This document shows, in pieces, positions 1-5,949 of a stretch of 8,032 nucleotides of DNA. Position 1 is the stretch's first letter; every line of letters begins with the position of its first letter. The notes under the pieces are model-generated. The model was not told where the DNA came from. It saw nothing but the letters and a program-made list of their open reading frames with translations, and searched no databases. A program made the translations under genes and the position numbers. The DNA lies in contig PLDZ01000081.1 of the NCBI GenBank assembly GCA_003136295.1, positions 32,190 through 40,221 of the forward strand, read 5' to 3'. The stretch comes from Candidatus Dormiibacterota bacterium. Lineage in GTDB: Bacteria; Chloroflexota; Dormibacteria; Aeolococcales; Aeolococcaceae.

Positions 1-2
1 AG

Positions 3-773
3 GACCGTGTGTTCAACGCAGCCGGGAAACAGCTCTCTGTGGTTGACGGTTTCGGGGCTCAGTGGTCGGATGACAGCACGCGGCTCTGCGCGCTGCGCGC
101 ACCCGACAACGCGAGTCCTTCCTTGCAGGGCGCGTCGGCAGTCTCTCTCTGGCTGACCAGCGTCGCGACCGGAGCCGCGCGATCGATCGCCGCCATCACG
201 ACCGATGCCGGGGTCGGTCAGGGCTCCTGGACGTTGCTGAGTTGCAGCGTCGGTGCCGACAGGGCCGTGCTCGCTTTCGAAGCAGATGGGGTCAAGGCGC
301 TTCGCGTGGTGCAACTCTCCACCGGCCGCACCGTCTTCAGCGGCGATGGCGCAACAGTCAACGGCGCATGCCTTTGCCCCATCGGCGGTGTCGTGGTCAG
401 CGGCGACGGAACGACGGCCGTAGAGGATGAGGCCGCGAGTGGCAACGTCCTGGCAGTCGACGTCCGAACCGGGCGTGACATACCCATGGCTGGGTCCTGG
501 AGCGGACGGGGGCCCGTGCTCGACCTGTCCTGGAGCGGTCACCTCGCCGTGACCCCACTCGGCGTGTACACGTTTCCCGCTGGAGCCGCGCTGTGGCAGG
601 CTCCGCTACCGGCATATCTCGTTCCGAGCGGCAGCCGGCCGCACGGTGACGAGTTGCTGCTCGCGCTGTGGGTGGCATCGGCCACTGCCGGTCAGCCGGT
701 CATCGTTCTCGACGACGGGACGTTGCTGAAGCTCCCCGCGTCGTACCTGTCGCAACCGCCGCTGCCGTACTAG
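3..773 (+). CDS. C-terminal part of a probable beta-propeller-like protein (5' end outside window)
   Basis: The reading frame is open from the left edge (first full codon at 3) to a TAG at 771-773, giving 256 visible residues. A GTG at 9 is possible, but nothing SD-like can be judged there and the frame continues upstream, so the true start is probably outside the window. The protein is rich in Gly, Ala, Val, Ser and Asp. It repeats short strand-turn units such as VFNAAGKQL, GFGAQWSDDSTRL, LRVVQLSTGRTVF, VLAVDVRTGRDI and VIVLDDGTLLKL. These resemble blades of WD40/TolB/PQQ-like propellers, where a hydrophobic strand is followed by a D-x-G or T-G-R turn. No catalytic motif, membrane helix or sorting signal is visible in this part. 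It ends 15 bp from the convergent livG stop and is probably unrelated to the transporter. The fold is inferred by eye and the function is unknown. Confidence 0.7.
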   Translation, partial: DRVFNAAGKQLSVVDGFGAQWSDDSTRLCALRAPDNASPSLQGASAVSLWLTSVATGAARSIAAITTDAGVGQGSWTLLSCSVGADRAVLAFEADGVKALRVVQLSTGRTVFSGDGATVNGACLCPIGGVVVSGDGTTAVEDEAASGNVLAVDVRTGRDIPMAGSWSGRGPVLDLSWSGHLAVTPLGVYTFPAGAALWQAPLPAYLVPSGSRPHGDELLLALWVASATAGQPVIVLDDGTLLKLPASYLSQPPLPY

Positions 774-788
774 CCGGCACAGAATCCG

Positions 789-804
789 TCAGGCGGTCGC
801 CTGA
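789..804. other. Small inverted repeat at the convergent gene ends
   Basis: A perfect 7-base inverted repeat (TCAGGCG, GT, CGCCTGA) spans the stop codon of livG. The convergent upstream gene ends only 15 bp away. A hairpin here could help end transcription from either side, but no T-run follows it on either strand, so it is not a typical intrinsic terminator. No other terminator is visible between the two converging genes. Confidence 0.25.
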
Positions 805-1637
805 GGACCGCGTTCTGCCTGCGCCGCGGCACCGCTGCCCAGATATGCCTCAATGACCCGGGGGTTGTTGCGGACCTCGACCGGAAGCCCTTGGGCGATC
901 AGCTCGCCGTGGTCAAGAACGACGATGCGGTCACTGATCTCCATCACCACTCGCATGTCGTGTTCGATCAGGAAAATCGTGAGTCCCTTCGCGCGCAGGT
1001 CCGAGATGATCTGCATGAGCTCGACCTTCTCCTGCGAGTTCAAGCCTGCGGCCGGCTCGTCGAGGAGCAGCAGGCTGGGGCCACTGGCCAGGGCGCGTGC
1101 GATCTCGAGGCGGCGTTGGAGGCCGTATGGGAGGTTGCGCGCGTACGAGTCCGCGTAGCGCTCAAGTCCGAATTCGCGAAGTGACGCCAGCGCTCGCAAT
1201 TCGACGTCGCGCTCCTCGCGCCGGCTGTGTGGCGTCTTGAACATCGATTGGAAGATGTTCTCGTGCATCTTGCAGTGCTCGCCCACCATGACGTTATCGA
1301 GCGCGGTCACAAACGAGAACAGGCGAATGTTCTGGAACGTGCGCGTGATGCCCAGCTTGGCGATGCGGTGCGGCGGCAGCCCGACGACGCTCTGCCCATT
1401 GAAAAGGATGGCACCGGCGGTCGTTGGATAGAGCCCGGTGACCATGTTGAATGCCGTGGTCTTGCCGGCGCCATTTGGGCCGATCATGGAGACGATCTCT
1501 CCCGGCGCGACCGCAAATGAGACGCTGTTCACAGCGAGCAGACCGCCGAAGCGCTTGGTCACACGGTCGAGTTGCAGGATCGGGGGGCGCGCCGCCTCGA
1601 CGGGTTCCATCGGCGAGGCAGGTGCTGTGACGGTCAT
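789..1637 (-). CDS. livG: Branched-chain amino acid ABC transporter ATP-binding protein LivG
   Basis: This is one of the two cytoplasmic ATPases of a HAAT-type importer. It hydrolyses ATP to drive uptake through LivH/LivM. It has 282 residues, slightly longer than the usual 250-260 because of extra N- and C-terminal tails. Visible motifs are Walker A GPNGAGKT (about 53-60), Q-loop TFQN (Q102), a signature at about 169-174 reading LPYGLQ, Walker B LLLLDEP (D193, E194), D-loop AGLN and switch His in IEHDM (H226). The signature has Leu where E. coli LivG has Gln, which looks like normal family variation. The C-terminal stretch RNNPRVIEAYLG is the LivG-type tail that distinguishes it from other ABC ATPases. 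The ATG at 1635-1637 overlaps the livM stop by 4 bp (ATGA), and an AGGGG ribosome site lies 5 nt upstream. The stop is TGA. It is the last gene of the minus-strand cluster; livF, which normally follows, is elsewhere. Confidence 0.95.
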   Translation of the reverse strand: MTVTAPASPMEPVEAARPPILQLDRVTKRFGGLLAVNSVSFAVAPGEIVSMIGPNGAGKTTAFNMVTGLYPTTAGAILFNGQSVVGLPPHRIAKLGITRTFQNIRLFSFVTALDNVMVGEHCKMHENIFQSMFKTPHSRREERDVELRALASLREFGLERYADSYARNLPYGLQRRLEIARALASGPSLLLLDEPAAGLNSQEKVELMQIISDLRAKGLTIFLIEHDMRVVMEISDRIVVLDHGELIAQGLPVEVRNNPRVIEAYLGSGAAAQAERGPQATA

Positions 1638-3277
1638 ACGCGCCCCTGCACCACCGCCAGAGCCTCGGTCTGTCCGCCGGCCTGGAGCTCACTCTTGCGC
1701 GCTCTGCTGGGCAGGAGTCCGGCCGGTCTGAGCAGCATGATCCCCACGAGTATCGCGCCATAGACGATGTAGACCCACCGGCTGTAGTCGATGGTGCCCA
1801 GTGCCGGAAGACCGAATTTGAGCCCGAACGTCCCCATCCACTCCTGCAGATGATCCAGCATCCAGAAGATGATGAAGCTGACGAGGATGCCGCCGGCCGC
1901 AACCCCGGTGTTGTTGCCAAGACCGCCAAGAACTACCGTGGAGAGCACTGTAACTGACACCGCGAACTGGAACGAGTCCGGGGTGACCGAGCCGAGTTCG
2001 GCGCCGAAGAAGGCTCCGGCCAGGCCGCTGATCGAGGCGCCGATGGAGAACGCGAGCAGCTTTGTGGTCACCGGGTTGACGCCGGTGGCAGCGGCTGCCA
2101 CCTCGTCCTCTCTGATCGCGGCCCAGGCACGTCCGAGTCGCGATCGCTGGATGTTGCGCAGAAGGACAAGGACGATCGCGATGATGATGAGCAGCGACCA
2201 GAAGTAGAACTTGGCGTCGATGCCGAAGTTGAAGCCGAAGATGCTGGGATGGTCGATCCCGGTGATCCCCTCCGGTCCCCCGGTCGCGTTGAAGAGATTG
2301 TTGTTGGCAGCGTCCGGGATGATTTCGCCGAACCCGAGTGTGACGATCGCCAGATAGTCGCCGCGCAGACGCAGCGTCGGTGCGCCCAGCACCGCACCGA
2401 AGAGCGCCGCCACCGCGAGTCCGATGAAGATCACGATCCAGAACGGGAAGTGCAAGCCATGCACCGGCGACGCGAGTGAGCCACACGTGTACGCCCCGAT
2501 TGCAAAGAACGCCGCGTACCCCAGGTCGAGCAATCCGGCGAACCCGACGACGATGTTGAGCCCCAGCGCGAGGAGCGTGTAGATCGCCGCCGCGCTGGCA
2601 CCCCACTCGATGAAACTTGATGACTGGTTGAAGATGAACGGCATCAGCGCGCCGATCATGAACACCACGCCACCGAAGGCGACCTCACCATGGGTGACCA
2701 CCCACGGACGCAAGCCGTACGCCAGGGCGAGCACCACGAAGCCGGTCAGAGTCATCCAGACCGCGTTGTCGGTGGCCGCCAGCGATGAAATGTTCCCGAA
2801 GAGCGGCTCCTCGCGCAGCACGCCGATGAGCAACCACACGACCAGGGTTCCGACCGCTCCCAGGATCGCCAGCGCGGCGCGGCCCCGCCACCAGCGCAAC
2901 GGCCGGCCGCGATGCGCGATGCCTCTGACGAGGTCGTAGAGCGCAAACGCGACCAGTCCCACCATGGCCACTGCGATCAGGTAGACGACGATTGTTCCGA
3001 TCCCGGTGGGAGGTGAGCTCACCGCGTCCTGCGCGCTGTAACCGATGCCATTGCTGGTTTGTTCGACGAACCAGGGGAGCAGCCAGCCGGCGACGATGAA
3101 GACGAGGCCCGCGATCACCAGGGCCGTGAAGCCGCCGGATGACTCCTCGCGCGCAGCCTCGGATGCGGTCACGGGTAGCTCGTCGGGCGGGGCTAGGTCG
3201 TCATCCGCGCGAGGGTCCTCGGTGGCGGGTGCCGCCGTGTCGGTGACGGCAAGACCGTCTCCGGTTGGTTCAGGCAC
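1634..3277 (-). CDS. livM: Branched-chain amino acid ABC transporter permease LivM with long N-terminal extension
   Basis: This is a membrane permease subunit that pairs with LivH to form the solute channel. At 547 residues it is much longer than usual (about 290-430). The LivM core starts near residue 225. It contains YTLLALGLNIVVGFAGLLDL (about 233-252), GYAAFFAIGAY, LRLRGDYLAIVTLGFGEI (about 302-319) and the ATPase-contacting loop LGRAWAAIREDEVAAAATG (about 381-399). It ends in LLRPAGLLP near 515-523. Before the core there is an acidic, Pro/Ala-rich tail (residues 1-46, probably cytoplasmic). It is followed by about five extra hydrophobic segments at roughly 50-70, 92-117, 133-153, 172-189 and 198-216. 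The start is GTG at 3275-3277, supported by GAGGG 9 nt upstream. The next Met is at residue 105, inside a predicted helix, so a much later start is unlikely. It overlaps livH by 8 bp and livG by 4 bp, consistent with one transcript. Confidence 0.93.
   Translation of the reverse strand: MPEPTGDGLAVTDTAAPATEDPRADDDLAPPDELPVTASEAAREESSGGFTALVIAGLVFIVAGWLLPWFVEQTSNGIGYSAQDAVSSPPTGIGTIVVYLIAVAMVGLVAFALYDLVRGIAHRGRPLRWWRGRAALAILGAVGTLVVWLLIGVLREEPLFGNISSLAATDNAVWMTLTGFVVLALAYGLRPWVVTHGEVAFGGVVFMIGALMPFIFNQSSSFIEWGASAAAIYTLLALGLNIVVGFAGLLDLGYAAFFAIGAYTCGSLASPVHGLHFPFWIVIFIGLAVAALFGAVLGAPTLRLRGDYLAIVTLGFGEIIPDAANNNLFNATGGPEGITGIDHPSIFGFNFGIDAKFYFWSLLIIIAIVLVLLRNIQRSRLGRAWAAIREDEVAAAATGVNPVTTKLLAFSIGASISGLAGAFFGAELGSVTPDSFQFAVSVTVLSTVVLGGLGNNTGVAAGGILVSFIIFWMLDHLQEWMGTFGLKFGLPALGTIDYSRWVYIVYGAILVGIMLLRPAGLLPSRARKSELQAGGQTEALAVVQGRV
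1643..1647 (-). promoter_or_regulatory. Ribosome binding site of livG
   Basis: AGGGG on the minus strand lies 5 nt before the livG ATG, inside the 3' end of livM. Together with the ATGA overlap it supports this start and translational coupling of livG to livM. Confidence 0.6.
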
Positions 3278-4382
3278 GGTCGGCCACCCTCATGCCGAGC
3301 AGGCCGACCGGCCTCACGACAAGGACGATGATCAGCATCGCGAAGATGATCGCGTTGTCCCAGGCCGAGCCGATGAGCTGACCACCGAACACCTGGATGA
3401 GACCGATCAGGAATGCACCCACGCCGGCGCCGACGATATTGCCGATACCGCCGAGCACGGCACACGTGAACGCGATGATGCCGAAGCGGAAGCCGAGATT
3501 CCAGACGACCAGGTCGTCCTTGACGCTGTAGATGATCCCGCCTGCAGCGGCAAGGGCGGACCCGATGAAAAACGTCGCTGATATCGTCCGGTTGATGTTC
3601 ACCCCATTGAGCAGAGCGGCATCGCGGTCCTGCGCGGTGGCACGCATCGCCTTCCCCAGCCGCGTGAGGCGGACGAATGCCTGCAGCAGGAACATCAACA
3701 CCAGGGCGGAGAAGAAGACAAAGATATCGTGCCAGCTGACCACGACGCCACCCGCGGTGAACGCGTTGCCCGGAAGCCACCCGGCCTTACCAGTGCGCAC
3801 ATTCGTCGATCCCTGCGTTGCGAACAGGAATCCCTCGATGATGAAGGACACACCGACCGCGGTGATCAGCGGGGCCAGCCGCGGAGCTGTCCGCAGCCTG
3901 CGGTACGCGACCCGTTCGATCAGCATTCCGGTGAGACCCGCAGCGATCATCGTCAGGGGCATGAGGATGGCGAGCGCACCGAAGAATCCCAGCGGACCGC
4001 TCGTGGCCAGCGAATTGAGGTTGAAGCCGAAGGGTTGAAACTCCGCGATGAAGATGGCGTAAAAAGCGCTCAGCGTGAACACGTCGCCGTGCGCGAAGTT
4101 GATGAGCTCGATGATCCCGTACACCATCGTGTATCCCACCGCGATCAGCGCATAGACCGCGCCGATCGTCAGCCCCTCGCGCACCTCGGCGGCCGCGGTG
4201 GTGCCACCGCTTCGGCCGGCAACGAGGCCGATCATCAAGATGAGAACGGCAACGATGATGATCGGGAACGCACGGTTGAGCAGGCGTCCCACGTCGCGTA
4301 TTCGAGCCATCAGCGTCGGGCTCGGGTCGGCAGAGATGCCGATGGCGGTCGCGTCAGCGCTCGCCGGCACGCTCGCTTCCAC
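3270..4382 (-). CDS. livH: Branched-chain amino acid ABC transporter permease LivH
   Basis: This is the second membrane permease of the importer, expected to dimerise with LivM and contact the ATPases from the cytoplasmic side. It has up to 370 residues, against about 290-310 for typical LivH, because of a 35-40 residue N-terminal tail. Family hallmarks are GLTIGAVYALIAVGYTMVYG (about 70-89), ELINFAHGDVF (92-102), IERVAYRRLR (155-164), the coupling loop RLGKAMRATAQDRDAALLNG (241-260), VLGGIGNIVGAGVGAFLIG (309-327) and the ending RPVGLLG. Hydrophobic segments fit about eight helices. The start is unsure. The first candidate is GTG at 4382, preceded by no good SD. A GTG at 4370 has GGAAG 5 nt upstream, and an ATG at 4310 would remove most of the Ala/Ser-rich tail. 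The gene follows livK after 93 bp that contain a terminator-like hairpin, and its TGA stop overlaps the livM start. Confidence 0.93.
   Translation of the reverse strand: MEASVPASADATAIGISADPSPTLMARIRDVGRLLNRAFPIIIVAVLILMIGLVAGRSGGTTAAAEVREGLTIGAVYALIAVGYTMVYGIIELINFAHGDVFTLSAFYAIFIAEFQPFGFNLNSLATSGPLGFFGALAILMPLTMIAAGLTGMLIERVAYRRLRTAPRLAPLITAVGVSFIIEGFLFATQGSTNVRTGKAGWLPGNAFTAGGVVVSWHDIFVFFSALVLMFLLQAFVRLTRLGKAMRATAQDRDAALLNGVNINRTISATFFIGSALAAAGGIIYSVKDDLVVWNLGFRFGIIAFTCAVLGGIGNIVGAGVGAFLIGLIQVFGGQLIGSAWDNAIIFAMLIIVLVVRPVGLLGMRVADRA
3287..3291 (-). promoter_or_regulatory. Ribosome binding site of livM (decides the GTG start)
   Basis: GAGGG on the minus strand lies 9 nt before the GTG at 3277, within the end of livH. 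It supports the long form of LivM, including its acidic N-terminal tail. Confidence 0.6.
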
Positions 4383-4435
4383 TTCGACGCGAGTTCGTCA
4401 CTGCGTTCGGTGATCCTCTCTCATGAGGCAAAACG

Positions 4436-4468
4436 AAAGGGGGAGCGTGGCGTCCACGCTCCCCCTTT
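4436..4468 (-). terminator. Intercistronic intrinsic terminator/attenuator between livK and livH
   Basis: This is a perfect 15-bp inverted repeat with a 3-nt loop: arms 4436-4450 and 4454-4468, loop 4451-4453. On the minus strand the hairpin starts 7 bp after the livK stop. The stem is GC-rich, with a G5/C5 block. The 3' arm ends in TTT and is followed by CGTTTT, giving a broken U-tract. These are the parts of a Rho-independent terminator. Because livHMG lie downstream on the same strand with 53 bp left before livH, it probably acts as a partial terminator or as a 3' stabiliser of livK mRNA. The stem itself is nearly symmetric, but no comparable T-run exists on the plus strand. Confidence 0.8.
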
Positions 4469-4475
4469 GAAACAC

Positions 4476-5768
4476 CTAGGCGCTCAGAGTCGTCTTTCCG
4501 ACCCACGCCCCATTCTGTGGGACGTAGATGGAGAACGAGTGGTTCAACGTGTCTCCGAGTGAGTCGAATTGCGTGTGGCCGATGGTCCCGTCGTAGCTCG
4601 TTGCCGCCACCGCCGTGACCACGTCGGCCCGGAAGGCTGTCGCACTCGCCGGAATCTTGCCGCCATTCTGCACAAGGACAGTCTTGATCGCCTGCAGCAG
4701 GATGTTCATGCAGTCATAGCCGTAGGTCGAGTACGCAACGACCGGCTGGTTGTACGCGGCCTTGTATGCGGTGAGGAAGGACTGCGCACTGGCCAGTGTG
4801 GTGGTGTCCGGAGCGCTGGAGGCGAAGGTCTTCGTATCGCTGGCGGCCGCAGTGCCGGCGTCCTTGAAGAACTGCGGGTCGACGGTACCGTCACCGCTCA
4901 GAAATGTGGCGCTGAGTCCGACGGTCCGCATCGCGGCCCACAGGACACCCGAGCCGTTCGAGGCGACGCCGCCGTAGAACACGGCCGCGGGCTTCAAGCT
5001 GGCCACACCGGTCAGGAGCGACTGAAACTTCTCGGGGCTGTAGTCGGTCGTGTCATCGCGCTTGACGATCGTGCCACCCAGCTGCTTGACGTCCTGGTCG
5101 AAGTAGTTCGAGAGGTCCTTGCCGTACGTTTCGTTGTCGCTGATGTCGTAGAAGGTCTTGAGGCCGAGGGTCCCGGTGGCATACGTGGCCATGACCTTGG
5201 CCTGCACGGTGTCGTTGGAGATCACTCTGAAGTAGGTGTTCTTGCCATCCGGGTTCTTGTGCAGCGATGCCGTGTCGATGGCAGGGTCACTGCCCGCTAT
5301 GGTCAAACCGGGGTCGGTTGTTGATGGGCTGATCTGGGTCAATCCGGCGGCGCTGCTGATGGGCATCTCCGCAACAGCCACGCCGGAGTTGAACGGACCC
5401 ACCACACCCACCACCGCCTGGTTGGCCGCCAGCTCGGTCATGTTCTGGGCTCCCTGAGCCGGATCGTGCTTGCCGAGGGCGACCGAGGCGTCGTTCTTCG
5501 GGATGTAGGTGATCGTGCAGCCGCCGAAGAGATCATGCTGCTGCGCTTGCGTGACGGCCAGATGGACACCCTGCTCGGTACCACCGCCGATCGCGGCGTC
5601 ACCACCGCTCGTCGGCAGGTCACTCGCCACTGTGATCGAGCCCACGCAGCCCGCCAATCCGCCACCTCCGGCTCCGGTGGTCGGCGTCGTGGTGCTCGTG
5701 CCGCAGGCAGTGGCACCGACCATGGCCAGCAAGGCCGCGGTCGAAAGCAGGTAGAAGGGTCTCCGCAT
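4476..5768 (-). CDS. livK: Branched-chain amino acid ABC transporter substrate-binding lipoprotein LivK
   Basis: This is the extracytoplasmic receptor of the importer; it binds the solute and delivers it to LivH/LivM. It has 430 residues from the ATG at 5768, chosen because GGGAG stands 6 nt upstream and a signal peptide follows directly; an upstream GTG at 5834 would put 22 non-signal residues in front. The signal peptide has an RR pair, a hydrophobic core (about 5-18) and a lipobox-like GATAC with Cys22, so it is probably membrane-anchored. The -3 residue is Ala rather than the usual Leu. A Thr/Gly linker (23-39) precedes the periplasmic-binding type 1 fold. Recognisable parts are ITVASDLPTSGGDAAIGGG (45-63), GVVGPFNSGVAVAEMP (121-136), LTQISPSTTDPGLT (143-156), AYSTYGYDCMNILLQAI (345-361) and YDGTIGHTQFDSLGD (392-406). 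Cys41 and Cys84 could form a disulfide. The true substrate cannot be read from sequence; amino acids or other solutes are possible. It is the first gene of the cluster and is followed by a hairpin terminator. Confidence 0.93.
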   Translation of the reverse strand: MRRPFYLLSTAALLAMVGATACGTSTTTPTTGAGGGGLAGCVGSITVASDLPTSGGDAAIGGGTEQGVHLAVTQAQQHDLFGGCTITYIPKNDASVALGKHDPAQGAQNMTELAANQAVVGVVGPFNSGVAVAEMPISSAAGLTQISPSTTDPGLTIAGSDPAIDTASLHKNPDGKNTYFRVISNDTVQAKVMATYATGTLGLKTFYDISDNETYGKDLSNYFDQDVKQLGGTIVKRDDTTDYSPEKFQSLLTGVASLKPAAVFYGGVASNGSGVLWAAMRTVGLSATFLSGDGTVDPQFFKDAGTAAASDTKTFASSAPDTTTLASAQSFLTAYKAAYNQPVVAYSTYGYDCMNILLQAIKTVLVQNGGKIPASATAFRADVVTAVAATSYDGTIGHTQFDSLGDTLNHSFSIYVPQNGAWVGKTTLSA

Positions 5769-5774
5769 GTGTAT

Positions 5775-5779
5775 CTCCC
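5775..5779 (-). promoter_or_regulatory. Ribosome binding site of livK (decides the start)
   Basis: GGGAG on the minus strand is spaced 6 nt from the ATG at 5768. It is the best SD sequence in the window and fixes the start at the beginning of the signal peptide. Confidence 0.7.
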
Positions 5780-5800
5780 GCGTTGTGCAGCCGTGAATGG

Positions 5801-5812
5801 CCACTATAGTGG
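5801..5812. promoter_or_regulatory. Palindrome overlapping the livK -10 region (candidate operator)
   Basis: CCACTATAGTGG is a perfect 12-bp palindrome, 32 bp upstream of the livK ATG. It contains the -10-like TATAGT of livK on the minus strand. A dimeric repressor, for example of the GntR type, bound here would block polymerase. No regulator gene is present in the window, so its owner is unknown. Confidence 0.45.
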
Positions 5813-5853
5813 TCGCTGGAGCCTGTGTACACACTTCCTGAGAGGTTTGTCAA
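5803..5853 (-). promoter_or_regulatory. Candidate livK promoter elements
   Basis: Two readings are possible on the minus strand. First, a -10-like TATAGT (5808 down to 5803) with TGTACA 17 bp upstream (5831 down to 5826) as a weak -35; transcription would begin about 28 nt before the ATG. Second, a perfect consensus -35 TTGACA (5853 down to 5848) followed 18 bp later by the weak -10 TACACA (5829 down to 5824). Both could be used. The first has the better -10, the second the better -35. Confidence 0.4.
5824..5833. promoter_or_regulatory. Second palindrome in the divergent control region
   Basis: TGTGTACACA is a perfect 10-bp palindrome lying 11 bp beyond the CCACTATAGTGG palindrome. The centres of the two are 22 bp apart, about two helical turns, so they sit on the same face of the DNA. 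It overlaps the -35 or -10 of the two candidate livK promoters. It may be a protein-binding site; a short palindrome can also occur by chance. Confidence 0.3.
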
Positions 5854-5905
5854 TCATCCTAATGGGGGATTGCGGGGGTCTGTCGGCTTCATGTAGGCGA
5901 GCGCA

Positions 5906-5939
5906 GAACTTGAACAGTTCCCTTGCTTCGGTTCATGAT
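5906..5939 (+). promoter_or_regulatory. Candidate livF promoter with embedded inverted repeat
   Basis: A -35-like TTGAAC (5910-5915) is followed after 18 bp by a -10-like CATGAT (5934-5939). Both match the consensus at 4 of 6 positions. Transcription would start near 5946, only a few bases before the ATG at 5950, giving an almost leaderless mRNA. The -35 sits in an inverted repeat, GAACT-TGAAC-AGTTC (5906-5920), which also contains GAAC-A-GTTC. The rest of 5769-5949 shows no gene. Confidence 0.3.
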
Positions 5940-5949
5940 CCGCACTGAT

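Noticed and set aside
1129..1131. LivG signature reads LPYGLQ rather than the E. coli form
   Set aside because: The position is variable in LivG proteins, and all catalytic residues (Walker A and B, Q-loop and switch His) are intact, so it is not evidence of a defective ATPase.
1689..2606. Minus-strand open frame of 305 codons inside livM
   Set aside because: It is an alternative frame of livM. The product is Arg/His/Gly-rich with no family motif, while the livM frame has clear permease motifs.
4354..4422. Strong SD-like GAGAGAGG followed by a 15-codon minus-strand frame (GTG at 4401, TGA ending at 4354) before livH
   Set aside because: It might be a leader peptide, but the spacing is 13 nt, the frame is very short and it overlaps the livH N-terminus out of frame. 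There is no run of branched-chain codons as expected for an attenuator leader.
3729..4562. Plus-strand open frame of 277 codons across livH and the livK end
   Set aside because: Its composition is low-complexity and charged (many R, D, E, H, Q), typical of the antisense of a GC-rich membrane protein gene. It runs through the terminator hairpin and has no domain.
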